Of a DNA stretch of 64,000 nucleotides, positions 45,522 through 55,773 are shown in pieces (within the stretch, counting starts at the first letter, position 1; every line of letters begins with the position of its first letter). The DNA is taken from NCBI GenBank assembly GCA_947503555.1, contig CANNEE010000001.1:496001-560000 (forward strand), read 5' to 3'. The position numbers and the translations under genes are program-made. Below the pieces are notes generated by a model, which had not been told where the DNA came from, did not search any database, and saw only the letters and a program-made list of their open reading frames with translations. This DNA is from an uncultured Shewanella sp. (GTDB lineage: Bacteria > Pseudomonadota > Gammaproteobacteria > Enterobacterales > Shewanellaceae).

Positions 45522-47543
45522 ATGAAAATGAATGTTGCCACCAGAGTTGTTAGTGGATTCACGATAGTGAGTCTACTCCTGTTAATCCTCGGTGCTGTCG
45601 CCCTCTACACCAATAGCAACCTTGAACATAGCACTAAATTGCTGCAGGAAGTCAGTTTACCCGCCATCGAATCTACCAATAAACTGTCAACAACACTAGG
45701 ACGACAAGAGCTAGTTACCCTTAGTGCATATTACAGCACAGGCTCAGAACAAATCCCCCAGCTAAAAAGCGAATTTGATACACTTACCAAGGCATTTAAC
45801 AGTCAGTATGCTCAGCTAGATCAGTTGATGAAACAGCAAGCTGACTTAGCCCAACTGCTAACAAGACTCAAATCCAGCTACAACAATTTTGAGTCTAACA
45901 GTGCAATTTTACTCAGTGAGCGCCACAAAGCTCTAGTGTTAAAAGAAACCATGGTTTCCCAACAACAGGATGTCGAAAATGCCGCAGATGATGCAGCATC
46001 AATCCTGCTAGATCTTATCGATTTAGAAGCCAGTGATGATATCGAAGAACAGCAAATTGCAGCAACCGCGGCCTCCATCGATACGAGCCTTAGCAGCATT
46101 ATTAGCACCACCCTAGATCTGGTCGCCATCAAGGACAAAACAAAGTTTGATATCATCATGAAGGAATTAAATTTCCTCATTCGAGACGTTAATAACAAAC
46201 TGGAATACAATTTTCGCCAAAGTGAAGGTATTGTTAGCCAAGATCTTATGCAGGAAATTAACGATGAGATAGCAAGAGTATTTAAGCTACTCAACGGTGA
46301 AGGTACAATTACAGACAATAAGCTCAAAGAGTTAGCGCATACTTCGAAAGCCGAGCAACTCAGCACTCTGGTCGAACAAAATGCCAATAGTGCAAGTGGT
46401 GCCATGGAACAGCTAACCGATGCCATTCAAGCATCTGCCAAAGCCGTGAGTACCGAAGCCATAGACGATATCGAAATGGCGACAATTGAAACTCAATTGG
46501 GTATGGTTATCGCGATTATTGTAGCTTTTGTTGTTAGCTCTGCAGTCGTTAGACCTCTTAAACGCTCTCTAAATAATGTTAATCAAGCTCTAGATATTTT
46601 AGCCTCAGGGGACCTCACCCATAAATTGGATGATTCCGGCCATGACGAATTTGCGACGCTATCGAAAAACGTCAATAGTCTCGTCGACAGCTTGCGCAGC
46701 CTAATTCAAGGTATTCTAGACAGATCAAACCAACTTGCAGCTGCAGCAGAAGAAACATCAGCAATCACCAGTCAAACGACTGCCGGAATTCAAGAACAGA
46801 AGAGTCAAGTCGACCAAGTTGCCGCAGCGACAAACCAACTGAGTTCAAGTGCACAGCAGGTTTCTGCAAGTGCAGATCAGGCCTTAGATCAAATTAAGCA
46901 CGCTGATAGCGAAACCCAGCATATGCGTGATATCGCCAACGAAAATAAACAAACCATAGAGACGCTATCAGAAGAGGTGATTAAAGCTGGTGAAATCATC
47001 AATAAAGTTCACGCAGATAGCGAATCAATTGGCTCAATTCTCGATGTGATCCGCGGCATTGCCGAACAAACCAACTTGCTAGCACTTAACGCAGCAATTG
47101 AAGCCGCTAGAGCAGGAGAACAAGGTCGTGGTTTTGCTGTGGTCGCAGATGAAGTTAGAAATCTAGCATCCCGAACTCAGGACTCGACTCAAGAGATCCA
47201 GCAAATGATTCAGGTTCTCCAACAAGGTACTCAAGAAGCAGTAGCAGCAATGGAGCTGGGACAAACCCAGGCCGCAAACTGTGTCGAAAAGACAGAGCAT
47301 GCCAATACAGCCCTTGAGTCCATTAGTGAGTCTGTCAGGCAGGCCCATGATGCTGGTACTCATATTGCTAATGCAGCTCAAGAACAAAATGCCGTTAGCC
47401 AACAGGTCTCCGAGCGCCTTGAGGGGATTGCGACCATTTCAGAGCAAACTTCTATTGGCGCAGATCAAACCGCACAATCGAGCCAGCAAGTCGCTCAGTT
47501 AGCCGAAGAATTGCAAAGCTCAGTCGGTGAATTTAAAGTCTAG
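45522..47543 (+). CDS. Methyl-accepting chemotaxis protein with helical periplasmic sensor
   Basis: A 673-residue transducer. TM1 is at about 10-30; the large periplasmic part (about 31-322) is almost wholly helical with heptad-like segments, suggesting a long four-helix or HBM-type bundle rather than a Cache domain. TM2 is at about 323-345, then HAMP and a signalling domain whose tip contains [20 protein letters not shown]. The ligand is unknown. It follows apaH by about 100 bp with a separate ribosome site and ends at a strong terminator. Confidence 0.93.
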   Translation: MKMNVATRVVSGFTIVSLLLLILGAVALYTNSNLEHSTKLLQEVSLPAIESTNKLSTTLGRQELVTLSAYYSTGSEQIPQLKSEFDTLTKAFNSQYAQLDQLMKQQADLAQLLTRLKSSYNNFESNSAILLSERHKALVLKETMVSQQQDVENAADDAASILLDLIDLEASDDIEEQQIAATAASIDTSLSSIISTTLDLVAIKDKTKFDIIMKELNFLIRDVNNKLEYNFRQSEGIVSQDLMQEINDEIARVFKLLNGEGTITDNKLKELAHTSKAEQLSTLVEQNANSASGAMEQLTDAIQASAKAVSTEAIDDIEMATIETQLGMVIAIIVAFVVSSAVVRPLKRSLNNVNQALDILASGDLTHKLDDSGHDEFATLSKNVNSLVDSLRSLIQGILDRSNQLAAAAEETSAITSQTTAGIQEQKSQVDQVAAATNQLSSSAQQVSASADQALDQIKHADSETQHMRDIANENKQTIETLSEEVIKAGEIINKVHADSESIGSILDVIRGIAEQTNLLALNAAIEAARAGEQGRGFAVVADEVRNLASRTQDSTQEIQQMIQVLQQGTQEAVAAMELGQTQAANCVEKTEHANTALESISESVRQAHDAGTHIANAAQEQNAVSQQVSERLEGIATISEQTSIGADQTAQSSQQVAQLAEELQSSVGEFKV

Positions 47544-47565
47544 TCTTAAGTGAAACTAGAATAAA

Positions 47566-47600
47566 AAATGCCGGAGCTATTAGATAGCTCCGGCATTTCT
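47566..47600 (+). terminator. Terminator of the helical-sensor chemoreceptor gene
   Basis: AAATGCCGGAGCTAT pairs perfectly with ATAGCTCCGGCATTT around a TAG loop. It sits between the convergent receptor and DUF3718 genes and can work in both directions. Confidence 0.85.
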
Positions 47601-47617
47601 ATAAATAAGGGATAAAA

Positions 47618-48007
47618 TTATCCGCCAACCTTTCCTTTAATGGTGGTACTTATGGCACTAGCACCATAACCATTACTTTCAGCCCATGCCAAAATCGTTT
47701 GTCCATCGGCTTCAGCACCACTAAGATCTTTCTTAGACAAGCGCTTGGCAATAAAACTACCAACCTGCTCCGCATTACTGGTCATGGCTGTTCGAAGCAG
47801 GCTTTGACCATCACAGCTGATACCTGAATAGATATTACGAAGTTTAACCCTATTCTCTTTGAGCTTTTTCCGCAGGCGCTTCTTATCATTTGACTTAACA
47901 TAGTCACATATACTGGCAACTAATTGATCTCCACCCGCAGCTTGCGCGGGAGGCAAAACACTGGATGCAGCTAACATAGCAGCAACAGTGAATGGCAACA
48001 GACGCAT
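47618..48007 (-). CDS. DUF3718 exported protein
   Basis: A 129-residue protein with a signal peptide (about 1-23). The mature part begins ASICDYVKSNDKKRLRKKLKENRVKLRNIY and has ISCDGQSLLRTAM, the two-Cys pattern of DUF3718, probably a disulfide. Family members are common in Shewanella; the function is unknown. It lies downstream of folA on the same strand, 84 bp away. Confidence 0.8.
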   Translation of the reverse strand: MRLLPFTVAAMLAASSVLPPAQAAGGDQLVASICDYVKSNDKKRLRKKLKENRVKLRNIYSGISCDGQSLLRTAMTSNAEQVGSFIAKRLSKKDLSGAEADGQTILAWAESNGYGASAISTTIKGKVGG

Positions 48008-48091
48008 ATCACTCTCCTTCAGACTTTAATTTATGTTTTTATGGGAGTATTTAAATACTCTCTCATTTAGGGTACAAACGCACTTTTTAAC

Positions 48092-48574
48092 TTAACATTT
48101 TTTTTGCAAATTTATAAACTTATATTCCAATCCTTGGTCATTTATGTGGCTTTGCTGGTCAAGTATCGACCAAGAAATGTGATGATAGTCAGGGAAATGT
48201 GTATCACCTTCAACATTTAAGTTGATATGGGTGAGATAAAGCCTATCTGCGACGTCAATTAATTGGGCATATAATTGTCCACCACCTATGACAACTAACT
48301 CTTCAACATCAGTAACCAAAGCTTTAGCTTCTTCAAACGATCCCACCACATCAACCCCTTGAGGCTGGTAATCCGCTTGGCGAGTAATCACAATATTTTG
48401 CCTGCCAGGTAAAGGCTTTCCAATAGACTCAAAGGTTTTACGTCCCATAACAATAGGCTTACCTAGGGTCATCGCCTTAAAGTGCTTAAGATCTTCAGGG
48501 AGATGCCAAGGCATCTGGTTATCCTTACCAATGACTCTGTCATTAGCCATAGCAGCAATCATAGCGATGCGCAT
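48092..48574 (-). CDS. folA: Dihydrofolate reductase
   Basis: A 160-residue NADPH-dependent enzyme reducing dihydrofolate to tetrahydrofolate. It starts IAMIAAMANDRVIGKDNQMP and continues WHLPEDLKHFK with the catalytic acidic residue of the Trp-x-Leu-Pro-Glu-Asp segment. GRKTFESIG and VIGGGQLYAQ complete the NADPH and substrate sites. Length equals E. coli FolA (159). Confidence 0.97.
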   Translation of the reverse strand: MRIAMIAAMANDRVIGKDNQMPWHLPEDLKHFKAMTLGKPIVMGRKTFESIGKPLPGRQNIVITRQADYQPQGVDVVGSFEEAKALVTDVEELVVIGGGQLYAQLIDVADRLYLTHINLNVEGDTHFPDYHHISWSILDQQSHINDQGLEYKFINLQKKC

Positions 48575-48592
48575 ATTACTTCCTTCTTGTTA

Positions 48593-49063
48593 TTATTTGA
48601 TAATGGGGCGGGATCGATAATAAAGCAGGCTAGGTAAAGCTAACCCTACAGATAGCGCTCCAAGTATAAATACTGTCTTTAACGCATTGCTCACCACCTC
48701 AGACAGCAACTCGGGGCTAATCTGCGTCTGGGTTGATAACTCGACTAACCCAATGACAGTATTAAATGCATAGGAGCCAGGGATCATAGGAATAATGGCT
48801 GCCACTGCATACAGAAGCGGTGGCGCTAGGTGGCGCTTAGCGAAGGCTATGGTAATCACACCTATTAAGGCTGCTGCCGCAAATGTGGACCATTCAATCG
48901 GGTAATCAAAATAGAGGAGTAAACGTCTAAAACTATGGCCTACAGCACCAGCAAAAGCACAATATTTTAAAAAGCGTACTGGCACGTTAAACACCATGGC
49001 AAAACCTACAGCAGGGATTGCGGCAAAAAAAGCATCATCAAGCAGAATAAGTAACAACTCCAT
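48593..49063 (-). CDS. yjjB: YjjB-like small subunit of a ThrE-type exporter
   Basis: A 156-residue membrane protein with about five helices, matching YjjB (157 residues), the small partner of YjjP. It contains IPAVGFAMVFNVP and the MIPGSYAFNTVIG loop typical of the DUF3815 half. Its ATG overlaps the stop of yjjP by one base, so the two are translated together. In E. coli the pair has been implicated in succinate export. Confidence 0.88.
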   Translation of the reverse strand: MELLLILLDDAFFAAIPAVGFAMVFNVPVRFLKYCAFAGAVGHSFRRLLLYFDYPIEWSTFAAAALIGVITIAFAKRHLAPPLLYAVAAIIPMIPGSYAFNTVIGLVELSTQTQISPELLSEVVSNALKTVFILGALSVGLALPSLLYYRSRPIIK

Positions 49064-49824
49064 CAGATAAAGCGCCCCCCTAACTGCATCGCAATAGTTA
49101 TGCCTATCACAGAAGAAACCGTTAGCAGTGTTGCTTGCCCCCAACGGGAGATACCGACATTGATATGCCCCTTAACCATGTCCGATATCGCATTTATCAT
49201 GGGAAAGCCCGGCACCAGCATTAACACACTTGCAGCCATGGGTAGTTGTGGTGTCTGTGTCACAGGAAACACATAGCCAAGCTGAGCCACTAAATTCGTT
49301 ACAAAAGCAGTGACAGCGAAATTAACTAGCAAATTAAAATGACGCTTGGCAATAAATAACCGTACAGCCATACCTACAGCAGAAGCAAGAAAGGTGATAA
49401 CACTCGCTTGCCAATCTCCTCCAAATAGATGACAAAAGCTGGCGCATGACAGGCCTATCATAGGAATTAAAAACATAGGTGGGTATGTCTTGGCTTCGAT
49501 ACGAGCGAGACGCCTACGTACTTCGTAAAGCCCATATAAGCCTTTTTCCGCCAATACACATATTCGCTGTAATTCACAGACTATGGTCATATTAATACCA
49601 TGCTCTCTCAGACGACGAGTCGTCGTCACACAGCGCCCGTGAACTAGGCTTGTCATAACCAAGGAGTTTGAGGAGATAGAGAGCTCTACACTTGCCAACC
49701 CAAGTGCTTTACCTAGTCGCTGGCTAATCTCTTCGACAAGCTCTGATTCTGCACCATAGGCCAATAAGAGTTGGGCAACTCTCACCACTTGGCGTGTTAT
49801 ATCATTTTGAGTATCGGCGTACAC
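49063..49824 (-). CDS. yjjP: YjjP-like large subunit of a ThrE-type exporter
   Basis: A 253-residue protein of the DUF1212/ThrE N-terminal family. A soluble N-terminal part (about 1-110, VVRVAQLLLAYGAESELVEE) precedes about five helices, including LMLVPGFPMINAISDMVKGH, whose proline-glycine loop is typical of the family. Same size as E. coli YjjP (256). It needs YjjB to form the exporter, encoded by the overlapping next gene. The substrate is inferred to be succinate or a related dicarboxylate. Confidence 0.88.
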   Translation of the reverse strand: MYADTQNDITRQVVRVAQLLLAYGAESELVEEISQRLGKALGLASVELSISSNSLVMTSLVHGRCVTTTRRLREHGINMTIVCELQRICVLAEKGLYGLYEVRRRLARIEAKTYPPMFLIPMIGLSCASFCHLFGGDWQASVITFLASAVGMAVRLFIAKRHFNLLVNFAVTAFVTNLVAQLGYVFPVTQTPQLPMAASVLMLVPGFPMINAISDMVKGHINVGISRWGQATLLTVSSVIGITIAMQLGGRFI

Positions 49825-49855
49825 TTTAGCCTCAGCATGCTATATGCCAGATAGC

Positions 49856-49886
49856 AAAGATGCAGCAAACGCTGCATCTTTAATAT
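49856..49886 (-). terminator. Terminator of obgE
   Basis: AAAGATGCAGC-AAAC-GCTGCATCTTT forms an 11-bp stem, 14 bp after the obgE stop. Its T-run is short on the minus strand, so it may be leaky into yjjP. Confidence 0.6.
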
Positions 49887-49899
49887 TAATTAGGATAAC

Positions 49900-51102
<1,203 letters not shown>

Positions 51103-51213
51103 TTATACCGTCTAAAGCGGCTACTCGCCAAAATCAAAATTTGTTTCTATCCAACTACTCTTTATCTCGAGTTGAATATTCTAGAGATGGGACGTATCCC
51201 ATATTATAGAAAC

Positions 51214-51243
51214 AGAAAGCCCCACCAATGGCGGGGCTTTCTC
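51214..51243 (-). terminator. Terminator after rpmA
   Basis: AGAAAGCCCC-GCCATTGGT-GGGGCTTTCT is a strong stem between rpmA and obgE on the minus strand. The T-run is interrupted, so partial read-through into obgE is likely. Confidence 0.65.
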
Positions 51244-51265
51244 AAGTCTAGCTTTTAAGCTGAAA

Positions 51266-51520
51266 TTATTCTTCGATGCTAACGAACTTACGGTTGTTAG
51301 GACCTTTAATTTCAAACTTAACCTTGCCTTCTGTTAGTGCAAACAAAGTATGGTCACGACCAATACCTACGTTTGTACCAGCGTGGAATTTAGTACCACG
51401 TTGACGAACAAGGATGTTACCAGCAAGAACTGATTCACCACCGAAACGCTTTACACCAAGACGTTTGCTTTCTGAATCGCGGCCGTTACGAGTAGAACCG
51501 CCAGCTTTTTTATGTGCCAT
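51266..51520 (-). CDS. rpmA: 50S ribosomal protein L27
   Basis: An 84-residue protein with [21 protein letters not shown] at the N-terminus, which reaches the peptidyl-transferase centre, and [24 protein letters not shown]. Fully typical length. It follows rplU by 14 bp. Confidence 0.98.
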   Translation of the reverse strand: MAHKKAGGSTRNGRDSESKRLGVKRFGGESVLAGNILVRQRGTKFHAGTNVGIGRDHTLFALTEGKVKFEIKGPNNRKFVSIEE

Positions 51521-51534
51521 TAGTCAGACTCCTA

Positions 51535-51846
51535 TTAAGCGTTGATAGCTGTGATTTTAACTTCAGTGAACCACTGACGGTGGCCCATCTTCTTGTCATG
51601 GTGCTTACGACGACGGAACTTGATAATCGACACTTTCTCACCACGACCATGGCTTACTACTTCAGCAACAACTTTTGCGCCGTCTACTAAAGGAGCACCA
51701 ACTTTAACGTTGTCGCCATCAGCAACTAGTAAAACCTGATCAAAATCAACAGTTTCACCTGTTGCAACTTCTAACTTCTCTAAACGTACTGTATGGCCTT
51801 CAGCAACACGGTGTTGCTTGCCGCCACTTTGAAAAACAGCGTACAT
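51535..51846 (-). CDS. rplU: 50S ribosomal protein L21
   Basis: A 103-residue protein starting [17 protein letters not shown], with [16 protein letters not shown] near the C-terminus, as in E. coli L21 (103). The open frame extends 52 codons upstream, but homology and the GGAGT site place the start at 51846. First gene of rplU-rpmA, divergent from ispB. Confidence 0.97.
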   Translation of the reverse strand: MYAVFQSGGKQHRVAEGHTVRLEKLEVATGETVDFDQVLLVADGDNVKVGAPLVDGAKVVAEVVSHGRGEKVSIIKFRRRKHHDKKMGHRQWFTEVKITAINA

Positions 51847-52120
51847 AGCTATTTTACTCCGAATTTCTAACACGCCAGCCCACATATTGGGGAGGGGTGT
51901 CACAAAAAATTTATTGACAATGGGCGCGGAGTTTACGCGAGATTTCCGCTTCTGACAAGCCTTAATTAACAAAGATAAAAAAAAGATCGGAATTGTTCTC
52001 ACATTCCTCTACTTACTACTGTCTTGTGTAATAATTTTAGGTAAAATCCCGTCTAATACAATTATTACACGCCTATTATAATAGGGCGATTAATTAATGC
52101 CCAATCAACTAGAGTCTATT

Positions 52121-53092
52121 ATGGATCTAAATGCCATTCGTCAACTAGCTGAAAATGACATGCAAGACGTCAATCAGCTTATCTATAAACAGCTTGAGTC
52201 CGACGTTGCCCTAATTAATCAGTTGGGTTTCTACATTATTAATGGCGGTGGCAAGCGTATGCGCCCCCTGCTCTCGATTCTTGCAGCTAGAGCCATAAAC
52301 TACCAAGGCGAGGCTCACTTAAAGCTCGCTGCTATTATTGAATTTATCCATACCGCCTCTTTACTGCATGATGATGTGGTTGATGAATCAACCCTGAGAC
52401 GTGGCCGAGAAACCGCCAATGCACTGTTTGGCAATAGTGCAAGCGTTCTCGTTGGCGACTTTCTGTATACCCGCTCATTTCAAATGATGACAGAGCTTGG
52501 CAACATGAAGGTGCTTACGGTACTAGCAGATGCCACCAATGTATTGGCAGAAGGTGAAGTCCTACAGTTGATGAACTGTAACGACCCAGATACCACTGAA
52601 GAAAGTTATATGCGCGTCATCTATTGTAAGACAGCTAAGCTATTTGAGGCAGCGACCCGTCTTGCTAGTGTACTGGCAGGTTCAGACGAAAAAGTTGAAA
52701 CAGCGTTAGCGGATTATGGCAAATATCTAGGTACAGCGTTCCAGCTCACCGATGACCTACTCGATTACACTGCCGATGCAGAAGAACTAGGTAAGAATAT
52801 TGGCGACGACCTAGCCGAAGGTAAGCCGACACTGCCACTTATCTATGCCATCAAACATGGCACAGAAGAAGAACAAGGTTTAATCAGAAACGCGATTGAA
52901 CAAGGTGACGGAACCAACGACATAGACAAAATCGTCGCCGCGCTGAACCATTGTGGTGCATTAGATTACACCCATAAGCGTGCATTGGAAGAGGCAGACA
53001 AGGCCATCGTCGCTTTAGACCAATTGCCGGATAACGATTTCAAACAAGCTCTTATTTCGCTAGCTAAAATTGCCGTCGATAGAAGCCACTAG
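52121..53092 (+). CDS. ispB: Octaprenyl diphosphate synthase
   Basis: A 323-residue trans-polyprenyl synthase making the ubiquinone/menaquinone side chain. The first aspartate-rich motif is LLHDDVVDESTLRRG, the second FQLTDDLLDYTADAEELGKN, and GGGKRMRPLL binds the substrate. The start at 52121 (MDLNAIRQLAEND) aligns with E. coli IspB; an in-frame ATG at 52097 would add eight residues. Divergent from rplU, followed by a terminator. Confidence 0.95.
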   Translation: MDLNAIRQLAENDMQDVNQLIYKQLESDVALINQLGFYIINGGGKRMRPLLSILAARAINYQGEAHLKLAAIIEFIHTASLLHDDVVDESTLRRGRETANALFGNSASVLVGDFLYTRSFQMMTELGNMKVLTVLADATNVLAEGEVLQLMNCNDPDTTEESYMRVIYCKTAKLFEAATRLASVLAGSDEKVETALADYGKYLGTAFQLTDDLLDYTADAEELGKNIGDDLAEGKPTLPLIYAIKHGTEEEQGLIRNAIEQGDGTNDIDKIVAALNHCGALDYTHKRALEEADKAIVALDQLPDNDFKQALISLAKIAVDRSH

Positions 53093-53113
53093 TTAATAGC
53101 ACGCAGCAGCAAC

Positions 53114-53147
53114 AAAAAACCTCATCAAGTTGATGAGGTTTTTTATT
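53114..53147. terminator. Bidirectional terminator between ispB and ung
   Basis: AAAAAACCTCATCAA pairs with TTGATGAGGTTTTTT around a short loop, with A/T runs on both sides, between convergent genes. Confidence 0.88.
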
Positions 53148-53166
53148 TTCCACTAAGACTTTCAGG

Positions 53167-53835
53167 CTATATCTGCCAATCTATCTCAGCTTCACCTTGT
53201 TTCTTCAATAATTGATTAATTTTCGAAAAATGCTGACAGCCAAAAAAGCCACGATAGGCAGATAAAGGTGAAGGATGTGGTCCTTGTAATATCTGATGCA
53301 GCTCGTTAGTAATCAGCTTACCTTTCTTAATGGCATGAGCACCCCAAAGCACAAAGATAATCTGTTTGTGTTGTTGATTAAGTAGCCTTAATACATTATC
53401 GGTAAACTCCTCCCATCCAGCCTTTGCATGGGAATGTGCTTTACCTTGCTCTACCGTCAATACCGTATTCAGCATAAGTACACCTTGTTTAGCCCAGTTG
53501 ACTAAGTATCCATGCTCAGGTGTTACAAAGCCTTGAATATCTGTCGACAGTTCTTTGTAGATGTTAACCAATGACGGAGGCAGTTTAATCTCAGGCTTGA
53601 CAGAGAAGCATAACCCATGGGCTTGCCCTTCTCCGTGATAAGGGTCTTGGCCCAATATCACTACCCTGACATCCTGCAAAGACGTTAACTCAAAAGCTTG
53701 AAAGACATCCGGCTCTGAAGGATAGATCTGTTTCCCCTTAGCTCGCTCATCCGCAACAAAACGAATTAGCTCCTGATAATAAGTTTGCTGACTTTGCTGC
53801 TCAATAAAGCTTGGCCAATCTTTCATCATGTTCAA
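53167..53835 (-). CDS. ung: Uracil-DNA glycosylase
   Basis: A 222-residue family 1 UDG that removes uracil from DNA. It has the catalytic water-activating loop [26 protein letters not shown], the Asn-containing uracil pocket and the [13 protein letters not shown] minor-groove loop. Length matches E. coli Ung (229). The start may be any of the closely spaced Met residues 1, 3 or 4. Confidence 0.97.
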   Translation of the reverse strand: MNMMKDWPSFIEQQSQQTYYQELIRFVADERAKGKQIYPSEPDVFQAFELTSLQDVRVVILGQDPYHGEGQAHGLCFSVKPEIKLPPSLVNIYKELSTDIQGFVTPEHGYLVNWAKQGVLMLNTVLTVEQGKAHSHAKAGWEEFTDNVLRLLNQQHKQIIFVLWGAHAIKKGKLITNELHQILQGPHPSPLSAYRGFFGCQHFSKINQLLKKQGEAEIDWQI

Positions 53836-53962
53836 ACCACAACTCTTTATGGGAAATGCCGGCTAGCTTAATAGGCGAAACTTGATATAGCAACTTTGAG
53901 AGAGGCAATCGAATAAGGTAGACTAGCGTTTTTACTCTAGGCCAAAGGTAGTAGATAGCTAA

Positions 53963-54523
53963 ATGTTAGCCAAGTCTCATTACTCTGTTTATAAGCGTTA
54001 TAGCGGCTTTACTCTGATCGAGCTCGTGATCGTCATTGTTATCCTAGGTATTATTGCAATCACAGCCTTACCCAAGTTTATCAACCTAGGGGATGATGCT
54101 CGTATCGCTAGCGTCCATTCCACCTCTGGCAGCTTTAAATCAGCGATCAACTTAGCGCGAACCGTCTGGGCAACCAAAGTGGGCTCAGGACCTGCTGAAA
54201 ACCTTCCCGTCTTTGGCAGTCAAATCGATGGTGAGCTGGACTTTAATGACACAGGCTGGCCAGCTCAACACTGGCAAGGTGGACTCGAAGCGTCGCCTAA
54301 GCTAGATAACGTAGAAGATTGCTTATCGGTTTGGGTAACGCTATTTCAAGGTTCAGAGCCAAGCGCCTCTAGACTCAATAAAGATACGGCTAACACAGAT
54401 TACAAAGCAGAGTATTTAGGCAACAACCGCTGCCGCTATAATTTCAGTGATAACGATAAGCTTGGCATCATTTATAACTCACAAAATGGCGAGGTTTCAG
54501 CGGATTTAGATCCCAATAGTTAA
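53963..54523 (+). CDS. Type IV prepilin-like protein (MSHA type), orphan
   Basis: A 186-residue protein with a class III leader ending YSG and the mature start FTLIELVIVIVILGIIAITAL, with Glu5. It then reads PKFINLGDDARIASV as in MSHA-type pilins. The C-terminal half has two cysteines (DNVEDCLSVWV and NNRCRYNF) that likely form the disulfide loop. It would be processed by PilD and join a type IV or MSHA pilus or type II secretion pseudopilus. No other pilus gene is nearby. Confidence 0.87.
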   Translation: MLAKSHYSVYKRYSGFTLIELVIVIVILGIIAITALPKFINLGDDARIASVHSTSGSFKSAINLARTVWATKVGSGPAENLPVFGSQIDGELDFNDTGWPAQHWQGGLEASPKLDNVEDCLSVWVTLFQGSEPSASRLNKDTANTDYKAEYLGNNRCRYNFSDNDKLGIIYNSQNGEVSADLDPNS

Positions 54524-54607
54524 GTTATAAGGTTTATTCTTTACTAATTTACGCTAGTATCCAAACAGCACATACTGTAAATGAAGACCCTATAGCAGGA
54601 AAAGAAC

Positions 54608-54904
54608 ATGTCACAAGAGCCACAACAAGATCAAAGCCAAGAGAACAATATCTACCAAATTGCCGACCAATTTATTGCGCTAGCCAACCAACTCGGTCAG
54701 CAAGAAGGTGATGTGGGTAAAGTCGGTACTGCACTGCGCTTTGCAGCAGCTCGCTTCAACGCTTTTGAAGCCGCTATCAAATCAGGGGATTTAAAAGCAG
54801 AAAAAGACAACGCCCTAGAATGGTTTACTGCCGAGTATAAAGATATGCTTAACGATAACTTAGATGATCATATTGAAAACCCACCGGTTGCGCCATCTGA
54901 GTAA
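54608..54904 (+). CDS. DUF3144 protein
   Basis: A 98-residue acidic soluble helical protein. YQIADQFIALANQLGQQEG and GTALRFAAARFNAFEAAIK are the DUF3144 core. Function unknown. A ribosome site (AGGAAAAG) precedes the ATG, and a terminator follows. Confidence 0.8.
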   Translation: MSQEPQQDQSQENNIYQIADQFIALANQLGQQEGDVGKVGTALRFAAARFNAFEAAIKSGDLKAEKDNALEWFTAEYKDMLNDNLDDHIENPPVAPSE

Positions 54905-54918
54905 TTACAACTTATAAA

Positions 54919-54952
54919 CTAAAAAACCATCCGTCATGGATGGTTTTTTTTG
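54919..54952 (+). terminator. Terminator of the DUF3144 gene
   Basis: AAAAAACCATCC-GTCA-TGGATGG followed by eight T residues, between convergent DUF3144 and LysE-type genes. Confidence 0.88.
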
Positions 54953-54978
54953 TGTCTCGATTAACCCGTTAATAGTCT

Positions 54979-55593
54979 TTACAGGGTAACAACAACTCGA
55001 ATCGCTAAGGCGATCAATACGGCTCCCGAAAGCTTATCAATAAGCGCAGCTTTTTCTCTTAACTTAGGCAATACCTGTTTATGGGAAAGCACCAAAGCAA
55101 TAATGGTATACCAGAGACCATCAACCACCAGCGGCGTTAACACTATGATGCCTTTACCCCAGAGTGAATCGGCAACTAATACAAATTGGCTAAACAGCGC
55201 TAGGAAAAACAGCATGATTTTAGGGTTAAACAGGGAGATAGCTATTCCATCTCTCGCGGCAGTGAGCATGCTACTTTGTTTGCCCGCAGCCAACTTGTCC
55301 TGCATACCGCCCTTACTCTGTAACGCCTGAACGCCCATCCAAGCGAGATAAAGCGCCCCAAGAATTGCAATACCATTAAACACCATAGGCGCCTGCTTTA
55401 GCACTACAGCTAATCCAAGTAAGGTGACTAAAGCATAAACGCCAATACCAATAGAATGAGCCCAAGCACACACCACACCATGGCCACGACCGCCGCCGAG
55501 TGTATGACGCACGACCATAGCTAAACTCGGCCCAGGAGACATGGCTCCTAAACAACTAATGGCTAGCAAGCCTAACCAAGCACTGAAACTCAT
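54979..55593 (-). CDS. LysE/RhtB-family exporter
   Basis: A 204-residue membrane protein with about six helices, in the LysE family of amino-acid exporters. The N-terminus CLGAMSPGPSLAMVVRHTLGGGRGHG is the diagnostic family motif, and FNPKIMLFFLALFSQF follows. The exported amino acid (or homoserine lactone) cannot be told from sequence. Single gene. Confidence 0.9.
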   Translation of the reverse strand: MSFSAWLGLLAISCLGAMSPGPSLAMVVRHTLGGGRGHGVVCAWAHSIGIGVYALVTLLGLAVVLKQAPMVFNGIAILGALYLAWMGVQALQSKGGMQDKLAAGKQSSMLTAARDGIAISLFNPKIMLFFLALFSQFVLVADSLWGKGIIVLTPLVVDGLWYTIIALVLSHKQVLPKLREKAALIDKLSGAVLIALAIRVVVTL

Positions 55594-55773
55594 ACATTTA
55601 CCCTACTACCCAATTTCAAGGCAGTTAATATACGCAAGGTTCAAGCTGCATAAAAGTCCAAAATGCGCTGTTAATCTCATAAAAAGAGTAAAGATTTGTC
55701 AATCCTCCTTGTATTCAGTTGCTTAAGCCCACACTAGTACTTTAAGCACTTGCTTAAACTAATAGAGGTATTA

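Noticed and set aside
45878-46426. 182-codon minus-strand frame inside the helical chemoreceptor
   Set aside because: It is antisense to a well-supported gene and its Ser/Leu-rich composition is what a shadow of coiled-coil coding DNA gives.
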